Shown one piece after another: positions 36,486 to 48,570 of a stretch of DNA of 64,000 nt. How positions within the stretch are numbered: position 1 is the first letter of the stretch; each line of letters opens with the position of its first letter. The notes under the pieces are model-generated. The model was not told the origin of the DNA and searched no databases. It saw only the letters and a list, made by a program, of their open reading frames with translations. Origin of the DNA: Ptychodera flava (taxonomy: Eukaryota > Hemichordata > Enteropneusta > Ptychoderidae); assembly GCF_041260155.1 (NCBI RefSeq), contig NC_091928.1:32214888-32278887 (forward strand), given 5' to 3'. Position numbers and translations under genes: made by a program.

Positions 36486-37039
36486 AATCTTGTTCGATAG
36501 CCAGTAACACTGCTCTGCTCCACAGAGCTAGCTTTAGAATGGGATGTTGAATTGTGAAATAGGATTTGGAAGTGCATGATGTGTTGTCAAATGAAATTGG
36601 CAAGAGCATGTTGAGTTGTAAAATAGGATTTGGAAGTGCATGATGTGTTGTCAAATGAAATTGGCAAGAGCATGTTGAGTTGTAAAATAGGATTTGGAAG
36701 TGCATGATGTGTTGTCAAATGAAATTGGCAAGAGCATGTTGAGTTGTAAAATAGGATTTGGAAGTGCATGATGTGTTGTCAAATGAAATTGGGAAGAGCA
36801 TGTTGAGTTGTAAAATAGAATTTGGAATGGCATGTTGTGTTGTGAAATAGCATGTTGAGTTGTAAAATAGGATTTGGAATGGCATGTTGTGTTGTGAAAT
36901 AGCATGTTGAGTTGTAAAATAGAATTTGGAATGGCATGTTGTGTTGTGAAATAGCATGTTGAATTGTAAAATAGAATTCGGAATGGCATGTTGTGTTGTA
37001 AAATCAAAGTAGTAATTTTGGCATGGATTGGACACCATA
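36486..37039 (-). repeat. Right inverted arm: 64-bp minisatellite
   Basis: Reverse complement of the left arm, with about 40 bp more of the shorter variant units near its outer end. The inner edge is 3 bp from the hairpin MITE at 36348-36482. Confidence 0.95.
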
Positions 37040-37046
37040 GATGGAG

Positions 37047-38483
37047 GGCCTAATTAAAAAGAGTATACGGAATCTAGGAATCGCGTTAGTTTATACATGC
37101 CCAGAGTATATTCAGGCAACACCACAATACCCATCTCAACACTACCTTTGTTACGCCAAACTCACAAAAGTCGGGGATTGAAATTAATTAGATGGAATAA
37201 AATCTTTAGAGACTGAATGTAACCGGACTGCATGCTGGTTTCGTATCAATTTATCATTAAGAAATTTGATGTTTAAAGTTTCACTTAAAATTTGAAATTC
37301 CAGTACAATATCATATGCTAAATTAAGAAAAAAATAAATTTTGTAAATATGAGTTGCCTCTCCCTCAAAAAATTGTTTTGGAGTAAAGAAATAAAACCCG
37401 CAAGCATAGCCTATGCGGTGTCATGAGGAACATCAGATATGCACTCACTTCTCCTACATTTATTTAATCTTCATGCATCGTAATATGTTTTAAAGCCACG
37501 AGCACTAATCTTACCAGCCATGCTAAAATTTAGAACACAAAATAGTCTTCTCGAGACAAAAATAGCGTAGAAATATTTCCGGCCTTACAAACCAGAGATA
37601 CTGATAATCGTATTCCATAACGTGCAATGGGCTGAAAGGATAGAGAGCAGCATTCATGTAGGAAGACCGCTTGGGGTTGTTATCAACATTCCCCTGTAAT
37701 TACCACGATATCTTTGTTTACTTAATCCAGTTTGAATTGCAACAACAGTATTCTCCCGAGATCTGATATGCAGCATGTCTGGAGTGGGGAAAATTCACTT
37801 TGTTCAATGGGAATGTCCATATGACATTTCTAATTTTAGCGGCTTTTTATTGCAACACGTGCTGATTTCTGCCCCTTATATATAGTATCGCCCTATGCGT
37901 TGGAACGCCACTGCACTGAAAATCGGCTGAGGCAGAGTCCTGATCCTGCACAATGCATCGAATCGACAGGCTTTTATTACCGATAGTGGGCCCTTCAGTC
38001 ACATGTACGTTTGTGGAGGGACCGTGGTTCCAGCCTGAAATTCGTTGAACAAGAAAGGAAAGTCTCTGGTTAGCGTCACAGTGGCTAACTGGAAATGCAT
38101 TTGTTTACGCATGGAGGTATAAAGAGAGAGTCGTCTTTTGCCCGTGATTAGGACACCAAGACTGGCCAAGACTGTATCGTGTTTCGAAAATCAATGTTGA
38201 CCTGGCCTGACACGAGTGTATGCCTATCGCGTTCATGGTAGGCCTGCCCGCAGCCTATGTGTTGTGGTGGGACTGTGGTTTACTTGCACGCGTGCGAAAT
38301 ACAGCATTTTGGTAACATTTTGATTGATACAAGTTGGCAGGATGGTGGACTTGCCCACAAAATAAACCTGTTTGCAACGTTTTGATTGATACCTGTCAAT
38401 GGTAAAGTTCACTTCGTGAAGTTGATTGGCTACCACAGAAAGAATAGATGCTATTTGACCAATTAGAAAACATATCAACTGCA
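37047..38483. other. Gene-free stretch
   Basis: No gene seen. A TATATATAG at about 37877 and GC-richer sequence following it could be a promoter, but no coding exon is identified downstream. Confidence 0.4.
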
Positions 38484-38682
38484 GTCATTATTTATGGCCT
38501 GGGGGGTTGGAGGAATCTGAGGGGGGGGTCACTAAAAAATCACAAGCGCTACAAGGGGGGGTTGCTCAAAAGAGGAGAACAAGAAAGGGGGGGCTACTCA
38601 ATTTTGTTGACATGTATTGAAGCATTTAGTGGAGTTACGAATTAATACAACAATAATAGTAAAGATATGTATATTCATACCC

Positions 38683-38774
<92 letters not shown>

Positions 38775-39688
38775 ATATATCATAATACAGGTGGTTTCAA
38801 GTAGAAACTAAAATCTCATTACACTATGTGTTCCACGTTATTGTGATCTTCAGACGAGAATGATCAGCTATTCGACATGGCAAGCCTTATGTTAGAGGCT
38901 AGTACTGAGTACATTTTTCAGTATTTCCTGATTAAAGATTGATATACTTGCCTGATCATTCATGAGAAACGTCTGCTTTCTATATTCTACATTGTATAGG
39001 TTACCGATAGGGGAAAATGTGTAAAGCAAGCTAATTCTGATTCTATAAAGTTTAAAACCAGTGGAATGCCTTGACAACAAACCCATCTTTTATTGCAGGA
39101 AAATAATAATAAATAATAAATGTGAATAAATGTATTTTTTTCAAAAAATGTAATTGAAATCAGTGAACTGGAATATAAGTTTTGGAATACTGTCTCAGAT
39201 TTCTGTTCCTTTGAGTTTTTTATATGAAAAAAATCTGAAAAAATACTCCCCAAGTGCCACCAAATAACACCATTTTAATCTCTATTTTTCAAAAGCTCCA
39301 ATGGCAGGAGGGGAGACACCCCCCTCCTGACCTTCCCCCGCGACCCCCTCTTTTCAACAAATCCTACGGAGAACACTGCATGTCATCAGAGCACTGGATA
39401 CAAACCTGTACATCAGCCCCTGTCACAGCAATGGAACCTCTTTCCGACACAGACCTGTACCACAGGGTTTAATCAGGGTCTGTACAGGGCCTGTCACAGC
39501 AGCAATCCATTTTACTATATAGATATTTAACTTTCCCAATTTTTTGGGAGGGGTCACTCAAAATTTCTGTAGCAGAGAGGGGGGTTACTCAAACACGTCA
39601 TGGTTGGCAGGGGGGTTACTCGAAATTTTGGAGTTTCTAAAGCAATTCCTCCGACCCCCCCCCCAGGCCGTAAATAATGACGGCTCCC
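38484..39688. mobile_element. PIF-type MITE, copy 1 (left end clipped)
   Basis: GTCATTATTTATGGCCTGGG on the left and the complement of GGGAGCCGTCATTATTTACG at the right end, which is followed by TTA (39689-39691). It has G- or C-runs near both ends and a (TA)n tract of about 90 bp near 38684-38780. In inverse orientation it matches 43885-45166 nearly end to end, including the GTTACGAATTAATACAACAA block. Confidence 0.85.
38684..38780. repeat. (TA)n microsatellite within the MITE
   Basis: TA repeated for about 97 bp with one slip. The 43885 copy has TA plus TG repeats at the equivalent position. Confidence 0.95.
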
Positions 39689-39691
39689 TTA

Positions 39692-40554
39692 ATACCAAGT
39701 TAGGGGGTTGATGCTGGACTTTTCAGATCTCACGGAATTACTTACTTCGTACATTCCGGCATTTCAAATTAACCCGTAACAGTTGAAACAAGAATGCGCG
39801 TCGCACCCAGTACAAATTACCATTCATCTTCGCGACAAGGCTGTGGCTGTGGCATAATCCCAACCTGAACCACCAGAGCTGATTCTCATGATCATTGTTA
39901 GACTATGTCAGTTGGCCATTATAATCGAATTAAAAAGCCATGGCGTAACTAATATGCACCAATCAGACGCAGGGTGCTTTAGGTGACGTCACTATAATTT
40001 GATCTCTGAAATCGAAACTATCCTATTGTTTTATGTGGAATATATACGCAATAGTGATCGGCTTTGGTGAATCGACAGATGTGAATCTAGTTCTAATTGC
40101 TTGATTCGTGGAACGCGCAAGCGGCCCGTGATTCGCGCGGCAATTGGCACGCGGCTTGTGGTGCTTGAATTAGGCTTACGCCCATACCAGTCACAGTTCG
40201 ATAGACACCATAGGACCTAGATATTTGCAATATAGCAACCTTAACATATGGTCTACAAAATCAATGTACAGAATTTTGATTGATCAATTTTTAATGTTAC
40301 AAATTTACGTGCAGTGTGATTTTGAAAAATACTGGCCCTCCCTCCCTATAATATCTCTCGAGTCCCTTTCTGTATATGCACAGAATTTGTTGGTCATTCG
40401 CTGGTAGCCAGTTCATGCATTTAGAAGGCAGCGTTGAAGCCCGAATTTCATTTACCCATGCAAATGAATCAATGAATTAAATTGGAGTGAAAATGCACCT
40501 ACTCCTGGCTCACGGCACGTGACGCGTAGCACGCGGCATGTGGCACGTGCATTA
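39692..40554. other. Gene-free stretch with GTGCC-rich motifs
   Basis: GGCACGCGGCTTGTGG with TAGGCTTACGCC (about 40137-40182) is an inverted match to 30052-30088. Another set of CACGTG/GCACGCGGCATG motifs lies at 40513-40550. No gene seen. Confidence 0.45.
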
Positions 40555-41047
40555 GGGAGCCATCATTATTTACGGCCTGGGGGTCGGAGAAATTGCTTTC
40601 GAAACTCCAAAATTTCGAGTAACCCCCCTGCCAACCATGACGTGTTTGAGTAACCCCCCCTCTCTGCTACAGAAATTTTGAGTGACCCCCCCCCCAAAAA
40701 AAGAAATTAGGAACGTTAAATATCTCTAAAGTAAAATGGATTGCTGCTGCGACAGGCCCTGTACAGACCCTGATTAAATACTGTGGTACAGGTCTGTGTC
40801 AGAAAGAAGTTTCATTGCTGAGACAGGGCTGATGTACAGGTCTGTATCCAGTGCTCTGATGACATGCAGTGTTCTCCGTGGGATTTTTTTTTACAGAGAG
40901 GTGAAGATGTGGTGCAAAAGCACCAAAAGCGACTGCGCAAGCTGTCGCGGGGGGGGGGGTGTGGGGGTGTCTGGAGGGGGTGTTCCTCCTCCTGCCGTTG
41001 GAGCTTTTGAAAAATACAGATTAAAATGGTGTTATTTAGTGGCACTT
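40555..41047. mobile_element. PIF-type MITE, copy 2 (right part missing)
   Basis: Preceded by TTA (40552-40554); starts GGGAGCCATCATTATTTACG. It follows the same course as 43885-44265, to GGTGTTATTTAGTGGCACTTG, then similarity ends. An open frame across it is the repeat, not a gene. Confidence 0.83.
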
Positions 41048-43614
41048 GCTGCCAGTGTTAGAATAAATGTACGAATGTTTGTCAAGCCTACAAAAATGAA
41101 ATAAACAAATAAATCATTGTAAAGCGGTAACACTTTATTAATACATATATGTTTTTGATTAAAATATTACTAGAAAACAAAACTGGTGAATGTCATTCTG
41201 TGTGTCATCTGATCAGATATTTCATTATGGAGAAAAGAATATTAATCTGCCATTTATATCTCAGTAAATATGTATGATTTTTTATATTCATTTGGTGTGT
41301 ATTGCTTTAAGTCAAGTCTTCAGTCGCATTTGTTGACATCGCCTTGATAGTGTGCTTTAAACAATGACATGAAATATAAAGGATGAGATTTGTAAACTTC
41401 CTGATAGGATCAAACTAAACAATGCATTACTATATTTTAAGCCCCTAAAGCTGGAACTTTAGCATTAATTTTTCTCTGGCAAATTGTTCTAATCTTCTCC
41501 AATATATTTTAAATCACCCCCATTAAGCCATATTACCTGCATTTACATTCATTTGTCTCCTATTGGTGACGGATTCGTTGAATAAAGTTTTGGGATCTTC
41601 GCGGAGTTTTCAAATCGGCCGCCATTTCCAGGAGCTCCTCACGTGACTGAGAACGCAATAAATGCAACGTCACGCAGCGATATTTTCAAACGAGAACGGG
41701 AACTTGGCGTGTGGCTTACAAATGGACTGAGTGAACTTCAGCAACTGTTAGCGATTAGAAACTTTTGTAGAACGCCTGAAATAATATGCCGATCACAAAG
41801 CTTGTGACCAGGATCCAGGACTCGCGGCATTCTGATTTTTCGATAAATGGTTATAATTTCTCGACGACATATGTGCGAAGTATCAGTTTTCCGCTGCTGC
41901 CTATGTTGGGAAAGCTTATGTGTTGTTGCTTATACGGCAAGGGCGTTACGCTGTTGAGTCTATATGTACGTTAATACTTTCCACGACACTTTCACATAAG
42001 CGATATCCAGCATTGTATTCTTCGGGGCGACAACGACGAAAGGACGCATATGTCTTGTTGAAAAAAACAAAACTCGCTTGCAGTTCAGTGCAAGCCTCAC
42101 TTTGCAGCCGTAGATGTTGGGCGCGACGTTACTCCATTGCTGGGCCGTCTATGAGTGATGGGGGATTCATTACCGCTGCGGCCGAAGTTCATGTTTGGTG
42201 ATGTTTTTCCCTAGACTATATATACCTAACCAGAGTCTATCCATCTTGCCTATTTTCGAACCGATGACCGTGGAGGGTAAAAGAATTAACATTCATGCTA
42301 AACAAACCGGATTTATGATGATCAAACTTGCATTTTTACTTTTACGGATTGAGTTGACCCTCAATGCATTTTATCGTGCGTATCCATGATCGTTTTTCAG
42401 CCGTAGCCCAACATGGAAAACGTAAACATGATTTCTATTATTTGAATGTGACGTTACTTTTTGATAGAATTTTGACAAAGATACGTTAGGAAAGAGGTAG
42501 AATCTGCAAGACGACGCTTGTTTGTTTGGCTGTAAAAGCTTCAATGCAGCACCAGCAGTGAGCCACTACAGCTGTATATGCAGCACACACAAAAAATGTT
42601 TGTGGCAGCACTATGCTCTTTGGCCAAATAGAAACATACTGACAGATAAAATACTTTAGAAAATAGGAGTGCAGTCAATACAAAACATTAATAAACTATA
42701 AAAAACAATCATGCATATCTATAAACTTACATAAATAAGAGACCCTAGAAAACAAAGGTCTATGCATAATAAAACAATAAAACATTGCGCAATTAAACAG
42801 CCTCGAGAAGTAGATAAAAAACAAATGAACAGCAATGAAATCATGAAAGTGAAGAGCAAACTATATGTCTGTATAAAGTAATGAAAGAAATGAGTATGCA
42901 ATTTGATTCTGATGTAACGCTTTGAAATAATCAAGCATGCATATCATTTAGTATTCAAACAGCAAGATTTATTTTGCTTGTTTTCTTTCACTGTGTATGT
43001 GTACATGTGCTTCTACATATTTCATTGTGTTGCCTTTCATTTTTTCCTTGTCATGCCCCCTTCCTTGTTTTCGTACCCATTTTTCATACAAATATCCTTC
43101 GTAAAAAAGTATCAAAGGATAAACAATTAACTGTGTTATACTCAAACAATTTTACAAACATTTTCACTGAAAATTTTAACTACTTTTAAATAAGCATTTA
43201 AATCTCTGTGAAACACTTTTCTAACAGTTCACTGATGTCTGCCTGTTAGATATTAACTTTAAACTCGTTTTCCAATTAAAACAGTGGTGTCTAAAAATAA
43301 CATGTTCTTCATGCTGTGACATTTTGGAACATGACTCATTATACCTGCAAGATTTTGATACGCAGTTGGTGGACCTACTGGGATGAGTGAAGGGAAGCTC
43401 AAGAGAAAGCAGTGGTTTGCAGCAGTGCACAGATAATTCAGCACCTTCTGAATTTGTTACAAGTCATGTGCTTTACATAAGACAGTAACATTGGAAAGAT
43501 TGCATAAGTTGGATTTATGTTCAGTGATGTGCATGTGACGAGGATGATATTTCCACAGAATTAAATATTAAAAGCGACTTGATTTTACAAATTGTGTTTG
43601 AATGATTTTGTATT
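41048..43614. other. Gene-free stretch with one gene-start-like region
   Basis: Around 41580-41980 a CpG-richer region (GGCCGCCATTTCC near 41618) precedes an ATG at 41786. That ATG opens 63 codons containing MPITKLVTRIQDSRHSDF and ending near a GTACGT donor-like site (about 41967). It might be a first exon, but no domain is recognised. The remainder is AT-rich and featureless. Confidence 0.35.
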
Positions 43615-43759
43615 TCGGGAAAAAAAATTGCTTTGACTCTACTTGTAAAAATCGCTTTGAAGCAACCCCTGCAGAAAAACTCCTGCCAGGGTGAGTAAAA
43701 AAAAAATTCTCCATACCATTTCCTCCTGCCCCTCCCCGCGAAATCAAATTGGCCACCCC
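43615..43759. mobile_element. Single end of the 1995-3682 PIF-type family
   Basis: It reads as the complement of GGGGTGGCCAATTTGATTTC with the same pattern of G-rich block and A8-9/T8-9 blocks, followed by TTA (43760-43762). The opposite end is not found nearby. Confidence 0.65.
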
Positions 43760-43884
43760 TTAGCAAAATAAATTGTCAACAGCAGATAGTTAAAGTCATA
43801 TTAGGGGCAATTTCTTTGACTAACTACGTTTCCGTCGACTTGAATTTTGATATTAGCAGGATGGAACACGACCTCTAGCAATAA

Positions 43885-44748
43885 GGGAGCCGTCATTATT
43901 TACGGCCTGGGGGTCGGAGGAATTACTTTAAAAACTCCAAAATTTCGAGTTATCCCCCTGCCAATCATGACGTGTTTGAGTAACCCCCTCTGCTAAAGAA
44001 AGTTTGAGTGACCCCCCCCCATAAAAAAATGGAAAGTTAAATGTCTATACAGTAGGCCTAAAATGGATTGCTGCTAGGACAGGCCCTGTACAGACCGTAA
44101 CCCTGTGGTACAGGTCTGTGTCGGAAAGAGGTTTCATTGCTGTGACAGGGGCTGATGTACAGGTCTGTATCCAGTGCTCTGATGACATGCAGTGTTCTCC
44201 GTAGGATTTTTTTACAAGAGGGGCGAAGATGTGACATTAAAATGGTGTTATTTGGTGGCACTTGCGGAGTATTTTTTTTAGATTTTTTTTGTATAAAAAA
44301 CTCAAAGGAAAAGAAATCTGAGACAGTATTCCAAACTTATATTCCAGTTCACTGATTTCAATTACATTTTTTGAAAACGAAAATGTAGCGACAGACATAC
44401 ATTTATTCACATTTATTATTTATTATTATTTTCCTGCAATAAAAGATGGGTTTGTTGTCATTGCATTCCACTGGTTTAAACTTTATAGAATCAAAATTAG
44501 CTTGCTTTACACATTTCCCCCTATCGGTAACCTATACAATGTAGAATATAGAAGGCAGACGTTTCTCATGAATGATCGGGCAAGTGTATCAATCTTTAAT
44601 CAGGAAATACTGAAAAATGTACTCAGTACTAGCCTCTAACATAAGGCGTGCCACGTCAAATAGCTGATCATTCTTGTCTGAAGATCACAATAACTTGAAA
44701 CACATAGTGTAATGAGATGTTAGTTTCTACTTGAAACCACCTGTATTA

Positions 44749-44823
<75 letters not shown>

Positions 44824-45166
44824 GTGTGTGTGTGTGTGTGTGTGTGTGTCTGTGTGTGTGTGTCTGTGTGTGTCTGTGTGTCTGTGTCTGTGTGTGTGTC
44901 TGTGTGTGTGTAGGTGTGTGTGTGTGTGTGTGTTACATATACCGGGTATGAACATACATATCTCAGCATACATATTGCTCTTCTTTACTATTATTGTTGT
45001 ATTAATTCGTAACTCCACTAAATGCTTCTGTATATATCAACAAATTGAGTAGCCCCTCTTCTTGTTCTCCTCTTTTGAGCAACCCTCCTCCTTATAGCTT
45101 TCGATTTTTTGAGTGACCCCCTCAGATTCCCCGAACCCCCCCCCGGCCATAAATAATGCGGCTCCC
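43885..45166. mobile_element. PIF-type MITE, copy 3 (complete, 1282 bp)
   Basis: TAA (43882-43884), then GGGAGCCGTCATTATTTACG at the left. At the right is the complement of GGGAGCCGCATTATTTATGG, then TAA (45167-45169). It is the full-length copy of the family, with an internal compound (TA)n(TG)n microsatellite. No protein is encoded. Confidence 0.9.
44748..44936. repeat. Compound (TA)n/(TG)n microsatellite
   Basis: About 70 bp of TA, then about 115 bp of TG with interspersed TC. The long open frames over it are artefacts. Confidence 0.96.
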
Positions 45167-45169
45167 TAA

Positions 45170-47960
45170 GAGCAAATTGTAGAATGCAAAATTGTGTGAA
45201 CCAAGGTTAACCTGACCTTGTCGCTTATTAAACTACACTTGATTGAGCAGTTTACAATAGTTGCAGATGGATATATTTAATGTACAGGGAGTACATTTGT
45301 TGCAATGCTTTGTATATTGTTCATCTCCAAATATTTTCCAATTTTTTTCCAGTATTGTCGCAATTTTAAACGCCTAAGTGAAATAGCTCCTTTACTGATT
45401 CTCAACAATATTCGAACGGGCATGTGAAAGTAACGGTTTTCACTTCAATAAAAATGTTCCTCCATTTAAAAAAAACGGTACGTTCATATTGAATACAAAG
45501 CAGAGTCACTGTGGATGGTATTCGGTGTCATTGGTTGCGATCTATGACACCAAGTAGTTTGCTTTAAGATTCTAACACACATTATGCAACACGTCCATCA
45601 TATTTTACATATACTAGTATAGGGTAATCCAAACCGCCATATCTGAGAGGGGCAATCGTTTAATAAAATCTCCTTCAGACGCGAAAAGCAGCATCCTGGT
45701 ATACATAACCCCTTCATATGCCATTAATGATATGAATCTGTGATATTAATTACAACCCACAACAAGCCGTACTACTATGATTTTTTTACAATAAGTATTT
45801 TACAAAGTGTATCGTAGCATAGACATGCAATTGTAAGTTATACATAAGGTTTACAAGATATAGAATGTGTACAAGAAGTATTAGGTAATATATAGTGATC
45901 TAGATATTCTACAGTAAGTACTGTGAATGTTTCATGGCGTAGACAATCCTACAGTACGTGATACATGGTGCTTCGGAATATGAAATTTAACAATTATAGT
46001 ACTAAATAATAATACGATGGGAACTTTTTGGGATAGTTTGATTTTCATATTTTTAAATTTCTCAAAAGTGTTAGGTGCCCTATAGTTCAATGTTGCAATA
46101 TTAGACATTACTTATAAAAACACGTGTGTAACGTAAAAAGAAAAGCAGATGAGGGTACATTTTTAGATGAAATCGATATTACTTCACCATCCAATTACCC
46201 AAAATTAGTTCCAATCGTGTTTAATGTGCTATACACATAAAAGACAGAGTTATGAATAGACTGAGTTGTGATAGATATTCTAACACATCATGGTAATAGT
46301 ACAACATTGCTTCTTCATCTCTTCCATCATAATTTTCACCCGTGTCAGCGTACATAGCGATTTAATAATCATCTCAAGGACATGCAAAAACAGGAATATT
46401 TGACAAGCGGTCTGAAATGTAAAAGACGCTGTCAAACATGTGTACACAGTTTACCCTCTAGCATCATGAGAAGTGACATCTATGTGGATAGAAGGTGCAA
46501 TATATGGTAAATATGAGAAAAGACCAGTCTATTAGCAACCTTAATGCCAAAAAACGGCAAAAGTGTGATATTACTTTTCTTAAACGAAACCGACATGGAA
46601 ATATACAGATTTTATCTAAATAAAACGCTTCTCACAATAATATGTAACCACAGTGTCGTTATATCATAAACGTTACCGTTACAGAACATCAGAGCTTTTC
46701 AGGTGACCACTGACTACATAAATGAGGTGGATACTGTACAAGGAATGTCTTTCTGATTTTGCTGGCCTGCCCAACAGTGACCAATACGAGCAATGTGGTA
46801 TGTTTATACATGATACAATTTCTCTTGAAAGCGTTCGATGTACACAAAGCATCGTGCCAATGGATATGTCATTTATGGTATCGTCAACCATGATATCCTT
46901 CTTCAAAAATTTTCCTAAAGTTTGTTATTATCAAACTTTACAAAGTTTTTGTTTTCCTCATTAATCCTTTCTATTGAGATCTGTCGGCATACATCTGCAA
47001 CTTTCGTGTTTGCAGCACGAACGTAACAGTTCCACACAACATAATATTTAGTACGCTGTCTCAAACCATTGGAATTCCTCACCTAAGTAAAACAATAACA
47101 GATAATACACACTGAAAATTCTAACTCAGAAGTTATTTCTTAAATTGCATTAAGAGTGTATTATTATTCAGCTTCAATTACATTTGAATAATTATTGCGT
47201 TACAATTGATCCATGGGCCATGGACTCGACTCGTTCTGCTGGACGACTATTTTAATGGTTCTTATCCTACTCTCTTTTATTCTTACCACCCACCTTAATT
47301 CCACTGATATGTATACCTGATACACTGATATATTTACCTTTGGTAAATATCCTCAGTTATAATTATCAGTATCAGGTACGCGGTGAAAACAAACTAAGGC
47401 CATTTAAAGAATTTTTTCGTTTGCCATCCGTGGGTTTTGAAAAACTACCAGCCAGCCAGCCAGCCAGCCAGGAAAAAAACAAACACAGACAAAAAACACA
47501 AGTGTATTAACATTAGCTCAATTTTTGTTTGGGTTCTCGTGGAAAATATATTTTTATTTGTAATAGCGTTAACATTGTGCTTGTTTTCTTAATAATTTTA
47601 TCTGAAAATCTACCAGCACGCGGATGGCAAACAAAGTTTGTTAAAGCGCCACTAAGAGCTCCCAATGGGTTAGTCTGGCAGTTTCGCCAAAGACTTGCTT
47701 TATTTCCTTTCTTTTACAGACAGACTCTGATAAGACACTTCATGGGATTCAATGGCAGAAAAAAAAAGTTTCCTGAAAAACTCTACTGGTTGCAGGTTGT
47801 AACGTTTGTTAAAATTCAATTGTAACAACTTTTTAGCTCGGTTATTAAAGTATAAGTTGGAAACATGAACTGACAACAAAAATTTTTTCAAAAGTGGCTA
47901 TTAAGTTGACAGACCCCTTAAATGCACAAAACAATTGGACAATTTTTTGACAGCTGTTAT
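45170..47960. other. Gene-free stretch with one interspersed repeat
   Basis: No coding region supported. 46060-46215 is a repeat shared with 56393-56570. A CAGC(CAGC)n run lies at about 47450-47472. Confidence 0.45.
46060..46215 (+). repeat. Interspersed repeat, copy 1
   Basis: TCAAAAGTGTTAGGTGCCCT, then CAATATTAGACATTAC and CCAATCGTGTTTAATG correspond in order to 56393-56570 (TATCAAAAGTGTCGGGTACC and so on). About 75-80% alike by eye. Family unknown. Confidence 0.65.
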
Positions 47961-47961
47961 T

Positions 47962-48016
<55 letters not shown>

Positions 48017-48570
48017 TTTGCTGCAATCCTTTTAAAGTAGGGGTTACAAAAACAATAGAAGCAGCAAATTACACTGAGCACTGCAAATGCAAATAAAAAC
48101 TTACAGAAGGGCTAGCTGAAAAAGTCAAACAAAGAAAACAAGCCATTATTATCAACCAAACGATATTGTTAGTGACTAAAGCTGAAAAGGAAATGTTTGT
48201 TAAACATTTCTTTCCACTATCTACTATATCTGTTAAGAAACGTCTGAAAAGTTGTCAATTTATTTGTATAGATCTTCTCGTTAATTCTTGTAGAATTACC
48301 CTTGAAAAAACATATCAACTCCTTTCTTTCTCTGAAATCCTTGAGAAAGTTCAATTCGCTATTATTCATCAACATTTCTTTAGTATCATCATTTTTTTTC
48401 ATTATTTTTGTCTTTCTATTGTGAACTGATCTTATTTGAAAAGAAAATGTTCCAATGTCTCATCTTCTTTTCCACAGCAAGGACATGTGAAATCATCTTC
48501 CCACCTTTCATGCCGAAAAATGCCGAGAGAGTTTGACCGGTTAAGAAGGGCTTGACTACGCAGTTTCTGC
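47961..48570 (-). mobile_element. LINE 3'-end fragment with (AAAT)n tail
   Basis: On the minus strand from 48570 the translation reads RSQALLNRSNSLGIFRH, then the zinc ribbon DDFTCPCCGKEDETLEHFLF. This is the C-terminal Cys/His motif (CPxCxxxxETxxHxLxxC) that follows reverse transcriptase in non-LTR retrotransposons. A frame shift follows the motif, then further open sequence to about 48217. The block ends in about 60 bp of (AAAT)n (ATTT on the plus strand, 47961-48020), the expected 3' tail. 5'-truncated, so no reverse-transcriptase core is present. The clade is not assigned. Confidence 0.72.

Larger units (their letters stand above)
30121..37039. mobile_element. 6.9-kb inverted-repeat element with minisatellite ends and 7-bp target duplication
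   Basis: The ends TATGGTGTCCAATCCATGCC and its complement are identical, flanked by GATGGAG at 30114-30120 and 37040-37046. The inverted arms are about 514 and 554 bp and consist mainly of a 64-bp tandem unit. The interior of about 5.85 kb has no transposase. It contains a mariner-like foldback, three TAG-ended hairpins and a DR1-bearing tandem repeat, apparently gained later. A 7-bp duplication is compatible with P-type or Dada-type elements but does not prove either. Probably non-autonomous. Confidence 0.85.

Noticed and set aside
44727-45052. Open frames of Thr/His or Cys/Val repeats and Tyr/Ile repeats
   Set aside because: Translation of (TA)n and (TG)n microsatellites inside a MITE.
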